Below, piece by piece: positions 25,865-34,339 of a DNA stretch of 64,000 nucleotides. Each line of letters opens with the position of its first letter. The first letter of the stretch is position 1. This DNA is from Sphingobacteriales bacterium 44-61 (GTDB lineage Bacteria > Bacteroidota > Bacteroidia > Chitinophagales > Chitinophagaceae), in assembly GCA_001898405.1 (NCBI GenBank), contig MKTW01000016.1:1-64000 (forward strand), read 5' to 3'. The translations under genes were made by a program, and so were the position numbers. The notes beneath the pieces were generated by a model, which ran no database searches, was not told the DNA's origin, and was given only the letters and a program-made list of their open reading frames with translations.

Positions 25865-27409
25865 TTATCTTCTTTGTCTTTTGGTCGGGAATTGCTGACC
25901 AACTTTGCGGCCATTACCTTCAGGGCTTCCCATGCGGTCCATTGCGCAACGGAAACCGAGTGTGCTCAGCGCCTGGTCTTCTTCCAGGAAGCGGCGTGTG
26001 CCGGGGCTCAGCCAGTAAGCGCGGTCGTTCCAGCTACCACCTTTGTACACTCTTGATTTATCACTGATCAGGGTAGTCATACCATAACCATATGCAGCCT
26101 GTGATGCAGTGTCACCATCGAGATAGTTGATCACATTACCACGCTGATAGTTGCGGCGGTTTTTGCTTTCTTCATCTGTTACAGCCACCATTCTTACACG
26201 GCCGGTTGTATCATTGATCTCTGCTTCGCCGTCTGCATTCTTATAGATCTTCTGGAAATTGTTACCACGATAAGGAGCAGGCATATCATCAAAGTCCATA
26301 GTTGAAAGAGGCCTGTACACGTCCTGTACCCATTCGCTTACGTTGCCGGCCATGTTGTAAAGACCGAAGCCGTTGGGGAAGAAAGATTTTACATCAGCAG
26401 TGTAGAAAGCCCGGTCGTTCAGACCACCAGCCACACCGGCGTTATCACCTGAACCACGTTTAAAGTTGGCCAGGAACTGACCCTGCCAGCTTCCGTGACG
26501 GGTATCGCGCAGTCCGTTCACATTTTGTGACCAGGGATAGATCTGTTTGTTGGATTGCAACTCCTCACCACGTTTACCTTCTTTTTTGCTGGGGCGTGGG
26601 TTCTGATCGATCAGACCATAAGCCGCATATTCCCATTCAGCTTCAAAAGGCAGGCGGTAATCAGGCAGCAGGAACCCGTCTTCCATTGTCACTTTTGTAC
26701 GGGGCTGGCCTTGTGGCGTTTTCAGGCTGTTCTTTTTGGAAGTAGCCGTTTTGCCAGGAGCGGTTTGATAAAGATCAAGCAGGTAAGATTTGGTCGTGAA
26801 ATTGTTGCTGCCTTGCTGGCCCATCAGGCTTTGCTTGTTGATATAGCCTTTTTCCATAAGAATACCTTCATTCACACGATCACTTCTCCACAGGCAAAAA
26901 TCAGTAGCCTGTCTCCAGGTAACACCTACTACAGGGTAGTAGTTAAAACCCGGGTGGCGGAAATAATATTCTACCATGGGTTCATTATAGCTCAACTCGC
27001 TACGCCATACAAGCGTATCAGGCATAGCTCCATCAATAATGGGTTGGTTGACCGGATCGGAAGGATCAAACACTTTTGCGAGCCAGTACAGGTATTCGCG
27101 GTAATGCACGTTGGCAACCTCCGTGCGGTCAATATAAAATGAGGGAACTGATACCCGGCGGGGGATATTGTTCCAGTCAGACATCACATCCTCGTCTGTT
27201 TGGCCCATTGTAAAGGTACCACCCTGTACAAACACAAGGCCCGGACCTGTTTGCTGATCTTTGGCCTTGGCTACCTGGTAGCCACCCATATTCTTATCAT
27301 TATAATTCCAGCCGGTTACATCCGATTTAGCGGATTTCTTCTTGAACAGATTGCACGAAGACATGAGCACCGCACAGGATAGGAGGATTACTAAGTTTTT
27401 CACTTTCAT
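25865..27409 (-). CDS. gldJ: GldJ-type gliding motility/T9SS lipoprotein with SUMF1 (FGE-sulfatase) domain
   Basis: Outer-membrane-associated lipoprotein needed for gliding motility and type IX secretion in its family. The signal peptide ends in the lipobox LMSSC (Cys18 from MKVKNLV at 27409; four extra codons upstream are possible). TGWNYNDKNMGGYQVAK just after the signal is typical of GldJ rather than GldK. The SUMF1-like domain runs from VFVQGGTFTMGQTDEDV through YIDRTEVANVHYREYL, to YNMAGNVSEWVQDVYRP, YKGGSWNDRAYWL and TLGFRCAMDRMG. It is divergent from porU/porV and adjacent to murF, an arrangement I recall for the Flavobacterium gldJ locus. A terminator follows the gene. Confidence 0.88.
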   Translation of the reverse strand: MKVKNLVILLSCAVLMSSCNLFKKKSAKSDVTGWNYNDKNMGGYQVAKAKDQQTGPGLVFVQGGTFTMGQTDEDVMSDWNNIPRRVSVPSFYIDRTEVANVHYREYLYWLAKVFDPSDPVNQPIIDGAMPDTLVWRSELSYNEPMVEYYFRHPGFNYYPVVGVTWRQATDFCLWRSDRVNEGILMEKGYINKQSLMGQQGSNNFTTKSYLLDLYQTAPGKTATSKKNSLKTPQGQPRTKVTMEDGFLLPDYRLPFEAEWEYAAYGLIDQNPRPSKKEGKRGEELQSNKQIYPWSQNVNGLRDTRHGSWQGQFLANFKRGSGDNAGVAGGLNDRAFYTADVKSFFPNGFGLYNMAGNVSEWVQDVYRPLSTMDFDDMPAPYRGNNFQKIYKNADGEAEINDTTGRVRMVAVTDEESKNRRNYQRGNVINYLDGDTASQAAYGYGMTTLISDKSRVYKGGSWNDRAYWLSPGTRRFLEEDQALSTLGFRCAMDRMGSPEGNGRKVGQQFPTKRQRR

Positions 27410-27588
27410 TGTTTTTTGCATAAACCTATGAATTGGAATAAATTTAACGCGGTATGAGGTAAAATTATTGTCCGCCGATTAAATTTTACTACCGGGATTG
27501 CGAATATAAACACTTTGGGTAAAATGCCTTTTAGCATAAATACTTTTTTTACTTCGTTAATCCCCCATAAAATCAAGGGGTTATTGCT

Positions 27589-30500
27589 ATGCTGCTAGGG
27601 AAAAAACAACTGCTTGTGACCTGTTTGCTGGGCATCATTTTCAATGCCCATGCCCAGCGGCAATACAAGCCTTCATCTGTGCTGGCAGCCGGCAATTTTT
27701 ACAAAATTGCTGTAACGGCTCCGGGCATCTACAAAATCGATATTCCCTTTCTCAGCAGCCTCGGCATCAATACCTCCAACCTGCCTTCCGGTGCCATCCG
27801 GCTTTTCGGAAATGGCGGTGCCATGCTCGCTGAAGCAAATAATGCTCCCTGGACGGATGATCTTACCGAAAATGCGGTCCAGGTAGCGGATGGCAATGAT
27901 GGCGTACTGAACGGCAGCGACTATATTCTTTTCTATGCCAACGGCCCCGATAACTGGATCAAAGATTCGGCCAACCAGCGGTTTACACACCAGAAAAACC
28001 TTTATAGCGATAAATCGTACTATTTCCTAAGTGTCGGGGGCCAGGGTAAGCGGATCGCCGACGCCCCGTCAGCAGGCAATCCCGACCTCACCATTACCAG
28101 TTTTTCCGGACGATATTTTCATGAACTGGACACCGTCAATTTCCTGAATAGCGGCAGGGAATGGTATGGAGAAGAGTTTTCGGCTATGCCGGGGCGTGTA
28201 CTCACCCGGGACTTTCCGCTCGGAATACCCAATATTTTATCCGGTTCACCCCTGCAGTTGCGTACGCACTGCATCAGCCGCTCGGCCGGCGTCGGCAGCA
28301 GTTTTTCAGTGGCGATCAGTGGTGTTCCCAGCGGGCAGATCAACCTGCCGCCGATAGGCACAGGCGCCTATGATCTTTTTGCCCGTGAAGCCACTTCACT
28401 CAATACCGCTCCTGCATCGGCTTCTGTAAACAGTATCAGTTACACTTATGCACCCGGCAGTGTGAATGCGCAGGGGTGGCTCAACTGGTTTGAAGCATTC
28501 TTCAGGCAGCAGCTTTCGCTCAGTGCAGTGAACCAGTTGCCATTCCGCGACTGGCTTTCGGTAGGAAACCATACAGGCGAATTTCTTATCAATGGAGCAA
28601 CTTCCGCCACACAGGTTTGGGATATTACTGATCCGCTTTCCCCGGTAAAGATGCCCGGCAGTATGGATGGAAGCACCTTCCGTTTCGTGAATGACTGCGG
28701 CCGGCTGCGGGAGTATATAGCTTTTAACGGGCAGGGATTTTTAACACCTGTTCCGGTTGGCCGTGTTGCAGGCCAGGATCTGCATGCAAGTGCGCCGGCA
28801 GACTATATCATTGTTACCTACCCGCTTTTTCTGGAGCAAGCGCAGCGGCTTGCGCAGCATCATCGCCAGCGCAACGGATTAAGAGTGGTGGTAGCTACCA
28901 CTGAGCAGGTGTATGCAGAGTTTGCAAGCGGCAGCCCTGACCCTGTTGCTATCAGGGACTATGTAAAAATGTATTTTGATAAGTATGGAGTCGATCCGGC
29001 CAACCGTCCGCGTTATCTTCTGTTGTTTGGTGATGCTTCTTATGATTATCGGGATCGCCTGACGGGCAACACGAATTTTGTTCCTGCATATGAAAACAAT
29101 ATCTCACTGGATGTACTGAACTCTTATGCTTCTGATGATTTTTATGGTTTTTTGGAGGATAATGAAGATATCAATTCCGGTATCGTGATCAATACCCTGG
29201 ATATCGGCATCGGTCGTGTGCCTGCAAAGAATAACACGGAAGCAAAGAATTTTGTAGATAAGCTCGAAGCTTATTTCAATGCCAAAAGTTTCGGCCCCTG
29301 GAGAAATAATCTTTTATTCATTGCAGATGATGAAGATCAGAACCTTCATTTGCAGGATGCAGAAACGGTGACGGCAACAGTTTCTTCAGTAGCGCCTGTG
29401 TTTGATCAGCAGAAAATATACCTGGATGCGTTTCAGCAGGAAAGCGGCTCAGGTGGAAGCCGCTATCCGCAGGTGAACCAGGCGATCAATAACCAGGTGT
29501 ATAATGGAGTGCTGATGTGGAATTTTACCGGGCATGGCGGTCCTGGCAGGCTGACAGAAGAAACCATACTGGACCAGGAAATGGTGAACAGCTGGAATAA
29601 TCCCAACAGGCTTCCTTTGTTCATTACTGCCACCTGCGACTTTGCACCTTATGATAATCCCTATGTCAATTCTCTCGGAGAAAATATTCTACTTAGACCC
29701 AATACAGGTGCCATTGCTTTAATGACCACTACCCGCATTGTGTTTGCATTCAGCAACCGCATCATGAACAATAACTATCTGCAGTTTGCCCTTCAGCCCG
29801 ATGCCAACGGCCGCTATCGCAGCCTGGGAGATGCAGTACGTGAAGCCAAGAATTTTACTTATCAGAGTTCGGGTGATATTACCAATAACCGCAAGTTCAC
29901 CCTGCTTGGCGATCCTGCCATGACACTTGCATTTCCAGCCATACAGGCCCGCCCGGTGAGTATTAATGGCCGGCCGGTTTCGCAGGTGGATACACTTCAG
30001 GCAACAGAGAAAATAATCATAGAAGGAGAAGTAACGGATATGCAGGGAAACCTGCTTACAGACTTCAACGGGAATATTTATCCTACCGTGTTCGACAAAC
30101 CACGGCAGGTAACCACTCTTGCTAATGATCCCGGCAGTCAACCTGCTACATTCACCACACAAACCAACCAGTTGTTCAAAGGGAAAGCTTCTGTTGCAAA
30201 CGGACGTTTTTCTTTTACGTTCAAAGTGCCGAAAGATATCAATTACCAATATGGCAATGGTAAGCTCAGCCTGTATGCAGAGAACGGCGTGAAAGATGGA
30301 ACAGGGTATTTCAGCAATTTCATAGTAGGCGGCAGTGCCAATGCCGGCAGTGATGATAAAAACGGACCGGAGATCAAAGCCTATCTGAATGATGAACGGT
30401 TTGTGAATGGCGGAATGACCAATGAAAACCCGGTTTTACTGTTGAAGTTATCAGACAGCTCAGGCATCAATACAGTAGGCACCGGCATCGGGCATGATAT

Positions 30501-31014
30501 TGTGGCCACATTGGACAATGACAACAACCGCTATTTTGTGCTGAATGATTTTTATCAGAGTGACCAGGACAGTTATCAGCAGGGAACAGTCCGTTTTCAA
30601 TTGACCGACCTTGAGCCCGGCACACATACATTAAAGATCAAAGCCTGGGATGTATTGAATAACTCAAAAGAGGTATTGCTTGATTTTGTAGTGGCCAAAG
30701 ATGAAGATCTTGAGATCAGTCATGTGCTGAATTACCCCAATCCGTTCACTACAAATACACAGTTCTGGTTTGAGCATAATAAACCGGGGCAGAACCTGTT
30801 GGTAAGAGTGCAGATTTTTACTGTTTCAGGCAGGATAATAAAAATGATCGAACGGACAATAAATACCCCCGGCAATCGTTCAAGTGAACTGGATTGGGAC
30901 GGACGTGACCAGTATGGACAGAAAATCGGACGGGGTGTATACCTCTATAAGCTCTCCGTAATCGTTCCCGGTAAATCAAAAAAGGAAAAAATAGAAAAAC
31001 TGGTGATTTTTTAA
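27589..31014 (+). CDS. porU: Type IX secretion system sortase PorU (C25 gingipain-like)
   Basis: Cell-surface cysteine protease that removes the C-terminal sorting domain from T9SS cargo and links the cargo to lipopolysaccharide in characterised species. A signal peptide covers residues 1-22 (FNAHAQ). The peptidase C25 domain has LLFGDASYDYRD and the catalytic pair His649 (FTGHGGPG) and Cys683 (TATCDFAPYDNP). The C-terminal 90 residues are a FlgD-like/T9SS domain (YPNPFTTNTQFWFEHN, GRGVYLYKLSV) that stays attached in PorU. At 1141 aa it matches the family. porV follows 70 bp downstream and gldJ is divergent upstream. Confidence 0.93.
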   Translation: MLLGKKQLLVTCLLGIIFNAHAQRQYKPSSVLAAGNFYKIAVTAPGIYKIDIPFLSSLGINTSNLPSGAIRLFGNGGAMLAEANNAPWTDDLTENAVQVADGNDGVLNGSDYILFYANGPDNWIKDSANQRFTHQKNLYSDKSYYFLSVGGQGKRIADAPSAGNPDLTITSFSGRYFHELDTVNFLNSGREWYGEEFSAMPGRVLTRDFPLGIPNILSGSPLQLRTHCISRSAGVGSSFSVAISGVPSGQINLPPIGTGAYDLFAREATSLNTAPASASVNSISYTYAPGSVNAQGWLNWFEAFFRQQLSLSAVNQLPFRDWLSVGNHTGEFLINGATSATQVWDITDPLSPVKMPGSMDGSTFRFVNDCGRLREYIAFNGQGFLTPVPVGRVAGQDLHASAPADYIIVTYPLFLEQAQRLAQHHRQRNGLRVVVATTEQVYAEFASGSPDPVAIRDYVKMYFDKYGVDPANRPRYLLLFGDASYDYRDRLTGNTNFVPAYENNISLDVLNSYASDDFYGFLEDNEDINSGIVINTLDIGIGRVPAKNNTEAKNFVDKLEAYFNAKSFGPWRNNLLFIADDEDQNLHLQDAETVTATVSSVAPVFDQQKIYLDAFQQESGSGGSRYPQVNQAINNQVYNGVLMWNFTGHGGPGRLTEETILDQEMVNSWNNPNRLPLFITATCDFAPYDNPYVNSLGENILLRPNTGAIALMTTTRIVFAFSNRIMNNNYLQFALQPDANGRYRSLGDAVREAKNFTYQSSGDITNNRKFTLLGDPAMTLAFPAIQARPVSINGRPVSQVDTLQATEKIIIEGEVTDMQGNLLTDFNGNIYPTVFDKPRQVTTLANDPGSQPATFTTQTNQLFKGKASVANGRFSFTFKVPKDINYQYGNGKLSLYAENGVKDGTGYFSNFIVGGSANAGSDDKNGPEIKAYLNDERFVNGGMTNENPVLLLKLSDSSGINTVGTGIGHDIVATLDNDNNRYFVLNDFYQSDQDSYQQGTVRFQLTDLEPGTHTLKIKAWDVLNNSKEVLLDFVVAKDEDLEISHVLNYPNPFTTNTQFWFEHNKPGQNLLVRVQIFTVSGRIIKMIERTINTPGNRSSELDWDGRDQYGQKIGRGVYLYKLSVIVPGKSKKEKIEKLVIF

Positions 31015-31084
31015 GGCCTAATAGTATAAAAGCCAATATTTTATCCCTGTTTTAAACCAAAACTTAATTACTTTATTTACATTA

Positions 31085-32242
31085 ATGCAAAACACACTAT
31101 CAATGAGACTGACTGCTTCAAAACTGATCGCTTCTTTGTTGATCTTTAGCGGCATACTTTCTACAGCAAGAGCACAGGATAAAATTAATGTGGTCACAAC
31201 GGCGGTTCCTTTTCTGCGCATTTCTCCGGATGCCCGCGCAGGTGGTATGGGTGATCTTGGATTGGCTACTTCACCTGATGCCTCTTCCGGTTTCTGGAAC
31301 ATGGGCAAAGTTGCTTTCAATGAATCAAAAGGCGGCGTAGCTGCAACCTATACTCCCTGGTTGAAACAGTTGGTGAATGACGTTTACCTCGCTTCCCTTT
31401 CCGGCTATTATAAATTTGCTGACGATCAGGCTATCAATGTAGGCCTCCGTTATTTCAGCCTGGGTAATATCCAGTTCACCGACGGTGCAGGTAACTCCTG
31501 GGGTAATGGCAAACCAAGAGAGTTCAGCATAGATGCAGGTTATTCACGCAAACTGTCTGATAAGTTCGGTTTGGGTGTGGCCCTGCGCTATATCAATTCC
31601 GACCTCACCAATGGCGTTCCTTCTACAGGTTCTAGTTATAAAGCAGGTAATGCTGTAGCAGGTGATATCGGTTTGTATTACGATAACAAAACAGAAGCTG
31701 GTAACGGTTTCACTTTCGGTGCAGCATTGACCAACCTGGGTTCTAAAATTTCTTATACCAGCAATGCCAATCAGAAAGATTTTATTCCTGCCAATTTTGG
31801 TATTGGTGCAACCTGGAATAAAAGCTTTGATGAGCAAAACAAGATCATGATCGGTCTTGATCTGAATAAACTGCTGGTGCCAACACTGGAAGGCAATCCT
31901 CCAACCCAGCAGCAGATCGATGATTACCGTAAACAAGGTCCTGTCAGCAGCTGGTTCAAATCATTCAGCGATTTTCCTGGTCAGGCCAACGTGTCGCTCG
32001 GTGCAGAATACTGGTATAACAACCAGTTTGCACTTCGTGCCGGTTATTATTATGAAGATAAGTCCCGCGGCAACCGCCGTTATTTCACAGCAGGCCTGGG
32101 CCTTAAATACAATATTTTCGGTTTAAACTTCTCTTATCTTGCTCCTTCAGGAAGTGGTGTTACGCAAAACCCGCTTTCCAACACCATGCGTTTCTCTGTG
32201 TTGTTTGATCTTGACGGAGATGGCGGAGGAAGTAATGAGTAG
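31085..32242 (+). CDS. porV: Type IX secretion outer membrane protein PorV (LptO)
   Basis: FadL-like outer membrane beta-barrel that carries cargo from the translocon to PorU. A signal peptide ends at ARAQ (about residue 31); MRLTASK at 31103 is an alternative start. The conserved PorV N-terminus is VPFLRISPDARAGGMGDLG, followed by SSGFWNMGKVAF and repeated amphipathic beta strands. The C-terminus (NTMRFSVLFDLDGD) ends close to the last strand, as expected for a barrel. 385 aa, normal length. It lies directly after porU on the same strand and is followed by a strong terminator, making porU-porV a two-gene unit. Confidence 0.93.
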   Translation: MQNTLSMRLTASKLIASLLIFSGILSTARAQDKINVVTTAVPFLRISPDARAGGMGDLGLATSPDASSGFWNMGKVAFNESKGGVAATYTPWLKQLVNDVYLASLSGYYKFADDQAINVGLRYFSLGNIQFTDGAGNSWGNGKPREFSIDAGYSRKLSDKFGLGVALRYINSDLTNGVPSTGSSYKAGNAVAGDIGLYYDNKTEAGNGFTFGAALTNLGSKISYTSNANQKDFIPANFGIGATWNKSFDEQNKIMIGLDLNKLLVPTLEGNPPTQQQIDDYRKQGPVSSWFKSFSDFPGQANVSLGAEYWYNNQFALRAGYYYEDKSRGNRRYFTAGLGLKYNIFGLNFSYLAPSGSGVTQNPLSNTMRFSVLFDLDGDGGGSNE

Positions 32243-32261
32243 TTGAAAAAATAATTTAGTA

Positions 32262-32295
32262 AAAGCGCTTCTGATCAGAAGCGCTTTCTTTTTTT
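32262..32295 (+). terminator. Intrinsic terminator of porUV
   Basis: A perfect 26-bp palindrome (32262-32287; AAAGCGCTTCT arm, gatc centre) followed by C and seven T residues, 20 bp past the porV stop. Confidence 0.9.
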
Positions 32296-32386
32296 AAAGA
32301 GGGATCGAAGATTTTTAAAGAAGGTATAATGCAACGTGGCGCCCTTCGCGTAATCTTTGCGCTCTTGGCGATACTCTCTTCTGACT

Positions 32387-32394
32387 TATCTTTG
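32387..32394 (+). promoter_or_regulatory. -7 box TATCTTTG of ispF
   Basis: A perfect TAnnTTTG 4 nt before the ispF ATG, with a CTTG near-match to the -33 element at 32364-32367 (19-bp spacing). It predicts a nearly leaderless mRNA and fixes the start codon. Confidence 0.6.
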
Positions 32395-32398
32395 CGCC

Positions 32399-32878
32399 AT
32401 GTCATACAGAATAGGATCAGGCGTTGACTTTCATCAACTCGCTCCCGGCCTGGAGCTTTGGATCGGCGGTGTAAAGATTCCCCACGCAAAAGGTGCTGTT
32501 GGCCATAGTGATGCCGACGTATTGCTTCATGCGATCTGCGATGCAATGTTAGGCGCATTGGCCCTGGGTGATATCGGTGTTCATTTTCCCGATACAGACC
32601 CGGCTTATAAAGGAATTGACAGCAAGATCCTTTTGCAGAAAACAGTAGCGCTTATTCAGAAAGAAGGATATAAGATCGTCAATATAGATACATCGCTTTG
32701 CCTGCAGGCTCCCAAAATAAAACCGTATGCTGCCCAAATGCAGGAGACCATTGCCGGAATAACAGGGCTCACCATTAAGGATGTTTCCATCAAAGCCACT
32801 ACCACGGAGCAGATGGGCTTTGTAGGAAGGGAAGAAGGGTTGATGGCGTATGCGACGGTGTTGCTGGAAAAACGTTGA
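32399..32878 (+). CDS. ispF: 2-C-methyl-D-erythritol 2,4-cyclodiphosphate synthase
   Basis: Cyclises CDP-methylerythritol 2-phosphate in the non-mevalonate isoprenoid pathway. Zinc ligands are Asp10 and His12 (SGVDFHQL) and His44 (VLLHAICDAMLGAL). HSDADVLLHA and DIGVHFPDTDP are family hallmarks, and KATTTEQMGFVGREEG is the C-terminal trimer/CDP-binding segment. About 159 aa, normal length. The frame is open 14 codons upstream of 32399, but MSYRIGSGVDFH is the expected start and the promoter box sits 4 nt before it. No other MEP-pathway gene is in the window. Confidence 0.96.
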   Translation: MSYRIGSGVDFHQLAPGLELWIGGVKIPHAKGAVGHSDADVLLHAICDAMLGALALGDIGVHFPDTDPAYKGIDSKILLQKTVALIQKEGYKIVNIDTSLCLQAPKIKPYAAQMQETIAGITGLTIKDVSIKATTTEQMGFVGREEGLMAYATVLLEKR

Positions 32879-32934
32879 CCACTCGGCCACCGATCATCGG
32901 GCACTCCAACGAACAATCAAATACCTAATCCCTT

Positions 32935-32942
32935 TATCTTTG
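32935..32942 (+). promoter_or_regulatory. -7 box TATCTTTG of dut
   Basis: A perfect TAnnTTTG 5 nt before the dut ATG at 32948, again implying a nearly leaderless transcript. No clear -33 box at 19 bp. Confidence 0.55.
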
Positions 32943-32947
32943 CGCCC

Positions 32948-33391
32948 ATGCCTACAATCGAGATCAAGATCATCAATAAATCATCCAACGCACTGCCTGA
33001 ATATGCCACTACCGGCTCTTCCGGCATGGATATCAGGGCCAACCTGGATATACCCCAGACCCTGCAACCGCTGGAAAGGACATTGATCCCCACCGGACTG
33101 TTTATCGAATTGCCCCAGGGGTACGAAGCCCAGATCCGGCCCCGCAGCGGACTGGCTATCAAACAGGGAATTACCTGCCTCAATACGCCCGGCACGATTG
33201 ATGCGGACTATCGGGGAGAAATAAAAGTGATCTTAATAAACCTTTCCCAGGAAGAACAAGTCATACATCACGGCGACCGGATTGCACAAATGGTAGTGCA
33301 AACCGTGGAGCAGGTACAATGGAAACCGGTGGAAGAAATTGCCGGCACTGTAAGAAGTGCAGGTGGATTCGGCCATACCGGTAAGCAATAA
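32948..33391 (+). CDS. dut: dUTP diphosphatase
   Basis: Hydrolyses dUTP to dUMP, keeping uracil out of DNA and feeding dTMP synthesis. The five trimeric dUTPase motifs are visible: SSGMDIRA (motif 1), [12 protein letters not shown] (2), [16 protein letters not shown] (3, with the catalytic Asp), GDRIAQMVV (4) and the C-terminal P-loop-like [10 protein letters not shown] (5, slightly altered from the usual RGxGGFGSTG). 147 aa, normal. The DUF4292 lipoprotein gene begins 15 bp downstream on the same strand and is likely co-transcribed. Confidence 0.96.
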   Translation: MPTIEIKIINKSSNALPEYATTGSSGMDIRANLDIPQTLQPLERTLIPTGLFIELPQGYEAQIRPRSGLAIKQGITCLNTPGTIDADYRGEIKVILINLSQEEQVIHHGDRIAQMVVQTVEQVQWKPVEEIAGTVRSAGGFGHTGKQ

Positions 33392-33406
33392 ACCATAAAT
33401 TCAAGA

Positions 33407-34225
33407 ATGAGGATAACGCTTGTTTTAGTAGCAGCTATTTTATTAATGGCTTCCTGCCGGTCAACCCGGAAAATACAAACGGTGATCTCCAATAAAAGAG
33501 ATACCAGCCTGGTAGTTAATCCCCCTGCAGATCATTCAAGAGAAGATACACTGGCCTTCATCCATAAAGCAGTGGCTAATATGAAAGCCGCTCAACTGGA
33601 CTTCACCACTTTTTCCGCAAAGATCAACGTGGATTACCAGGGCTCTGATGGTAAGAAGTATGATGTGAACGCCAATCTTCGCATGTATAAGGACAGTGCC
33701 ATCTGGATCTCCATTACCGCCATCTTTGGTATTGAAGGGTTGAGAGCCTATATCACAAGAGACTCTGTGAAGATCCTCAATAAGCAGGATAAAACATATA
33801 CCGCCCGCAGTGTGGCTTACCTGCAGGAAGTAACAGCCCTGCCGCTTACGCTTCATTCCCTGCAGGAGATACTCATCGGCAACCCTGTATTCCTGGATAG
33901 TAATATCATTTCCTATTCCCGGTCGGGCAACAACTCCGTATCACTGCTGAGCATAGGCGATTGGTTCAAAGGCCTGCTCACACTGAATGCCGCCTATAAA
34001 ATTGAGAACAGCAAGCTGGACGATATTGATATCAACCGGAGCCGTACCTGCAACCTGAGTTACACGGACTATGAGAACAAAAAAGGGGTCGATTTTTCCA
34101 CCAGGCGCCGGATCACGGTGGCTGAGAAGGGAAAACTGGACATCAAGCTGGATTTCAAGTCGTATGACTTTAATGAAACGTTAAGCTTCCCCTTTAATGT
34201 GCCGAAAAACTATAAAAGGGATTAA
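33407..34225 (+). CDS. DUF4292 family lipoprotein
   Basis: A 272-aa lipoprotein; the signal peptide ends in LMASC (Cys17). The mature part begins with a polar linker and then a beta-rich domain (LDFTTFSAKINVDYQG, NLRMYKDSAIWISIT, GLRAYITRDSVKILNK) characteristic of DUF4292. The fold resembles LolA/LolB-type half-barrels, so a role in lipid or lipoprotein handling at the outer membrane is plausible but unproven. It is 15 bp after dut and 114 bp before the EnvC-like gene, with a palindromic repeat in the second gap. Bacteroidota genomes often keep DUF4292 next to an EnvC-type peptidase gene (recalled, not checked), which suggests an envelope function. Confidence 0.82.
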   Translation: MRITLVLVAAILLMASCRSTRKIQTVISNKRDTSLVVNPPADHSREDTLAFIHKAVANMKAAQLDFTTFSAKINVDYQGSDGKKYDVNANLRMYKDSAIWISITAIFGIEGLRAYITRDSVKILNKQDKTYTARSVAYLQEVTALPLTLHSLQEILIGNPVFLDSNIISYSRSGNNSVSLLSIGDWFKGLLTLNAAYKIENSKLDDIDINRSRTCNLSYTDYENKKGVDFSTRRRITVAEKGKLDIKLDFKSYDFNETLSFPFNVPKNYKRD

Positions 34226-34275
34226 GGGATAAAATTTTAGAGCCCTTGTTTCGTTATAATTTCTTTATCTGTTGA

Positions 34276-34311
34276 AGCTTTAGCGAAAGGGGATCCGCCT
34301 TCACTAAAGCT
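34276..34311. repeat. Imperfect palindrome with GCTTTAGCG core
   Basis: AGCTTTAGCGAAAGG (34276-34290) and CCTTCACTAAAGCT (34298-34311) pair with one mismatch and one bulge. It sits in the DUF4292-EnvC gap, 28 bp before the EnvC-like ATG. Its core resembles the hairpin at 15348-15365. Confidence 0.55.
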
Positions 34312-34339
34312 GCGGCGGACAAAGTCCAAAAATCTTGAC

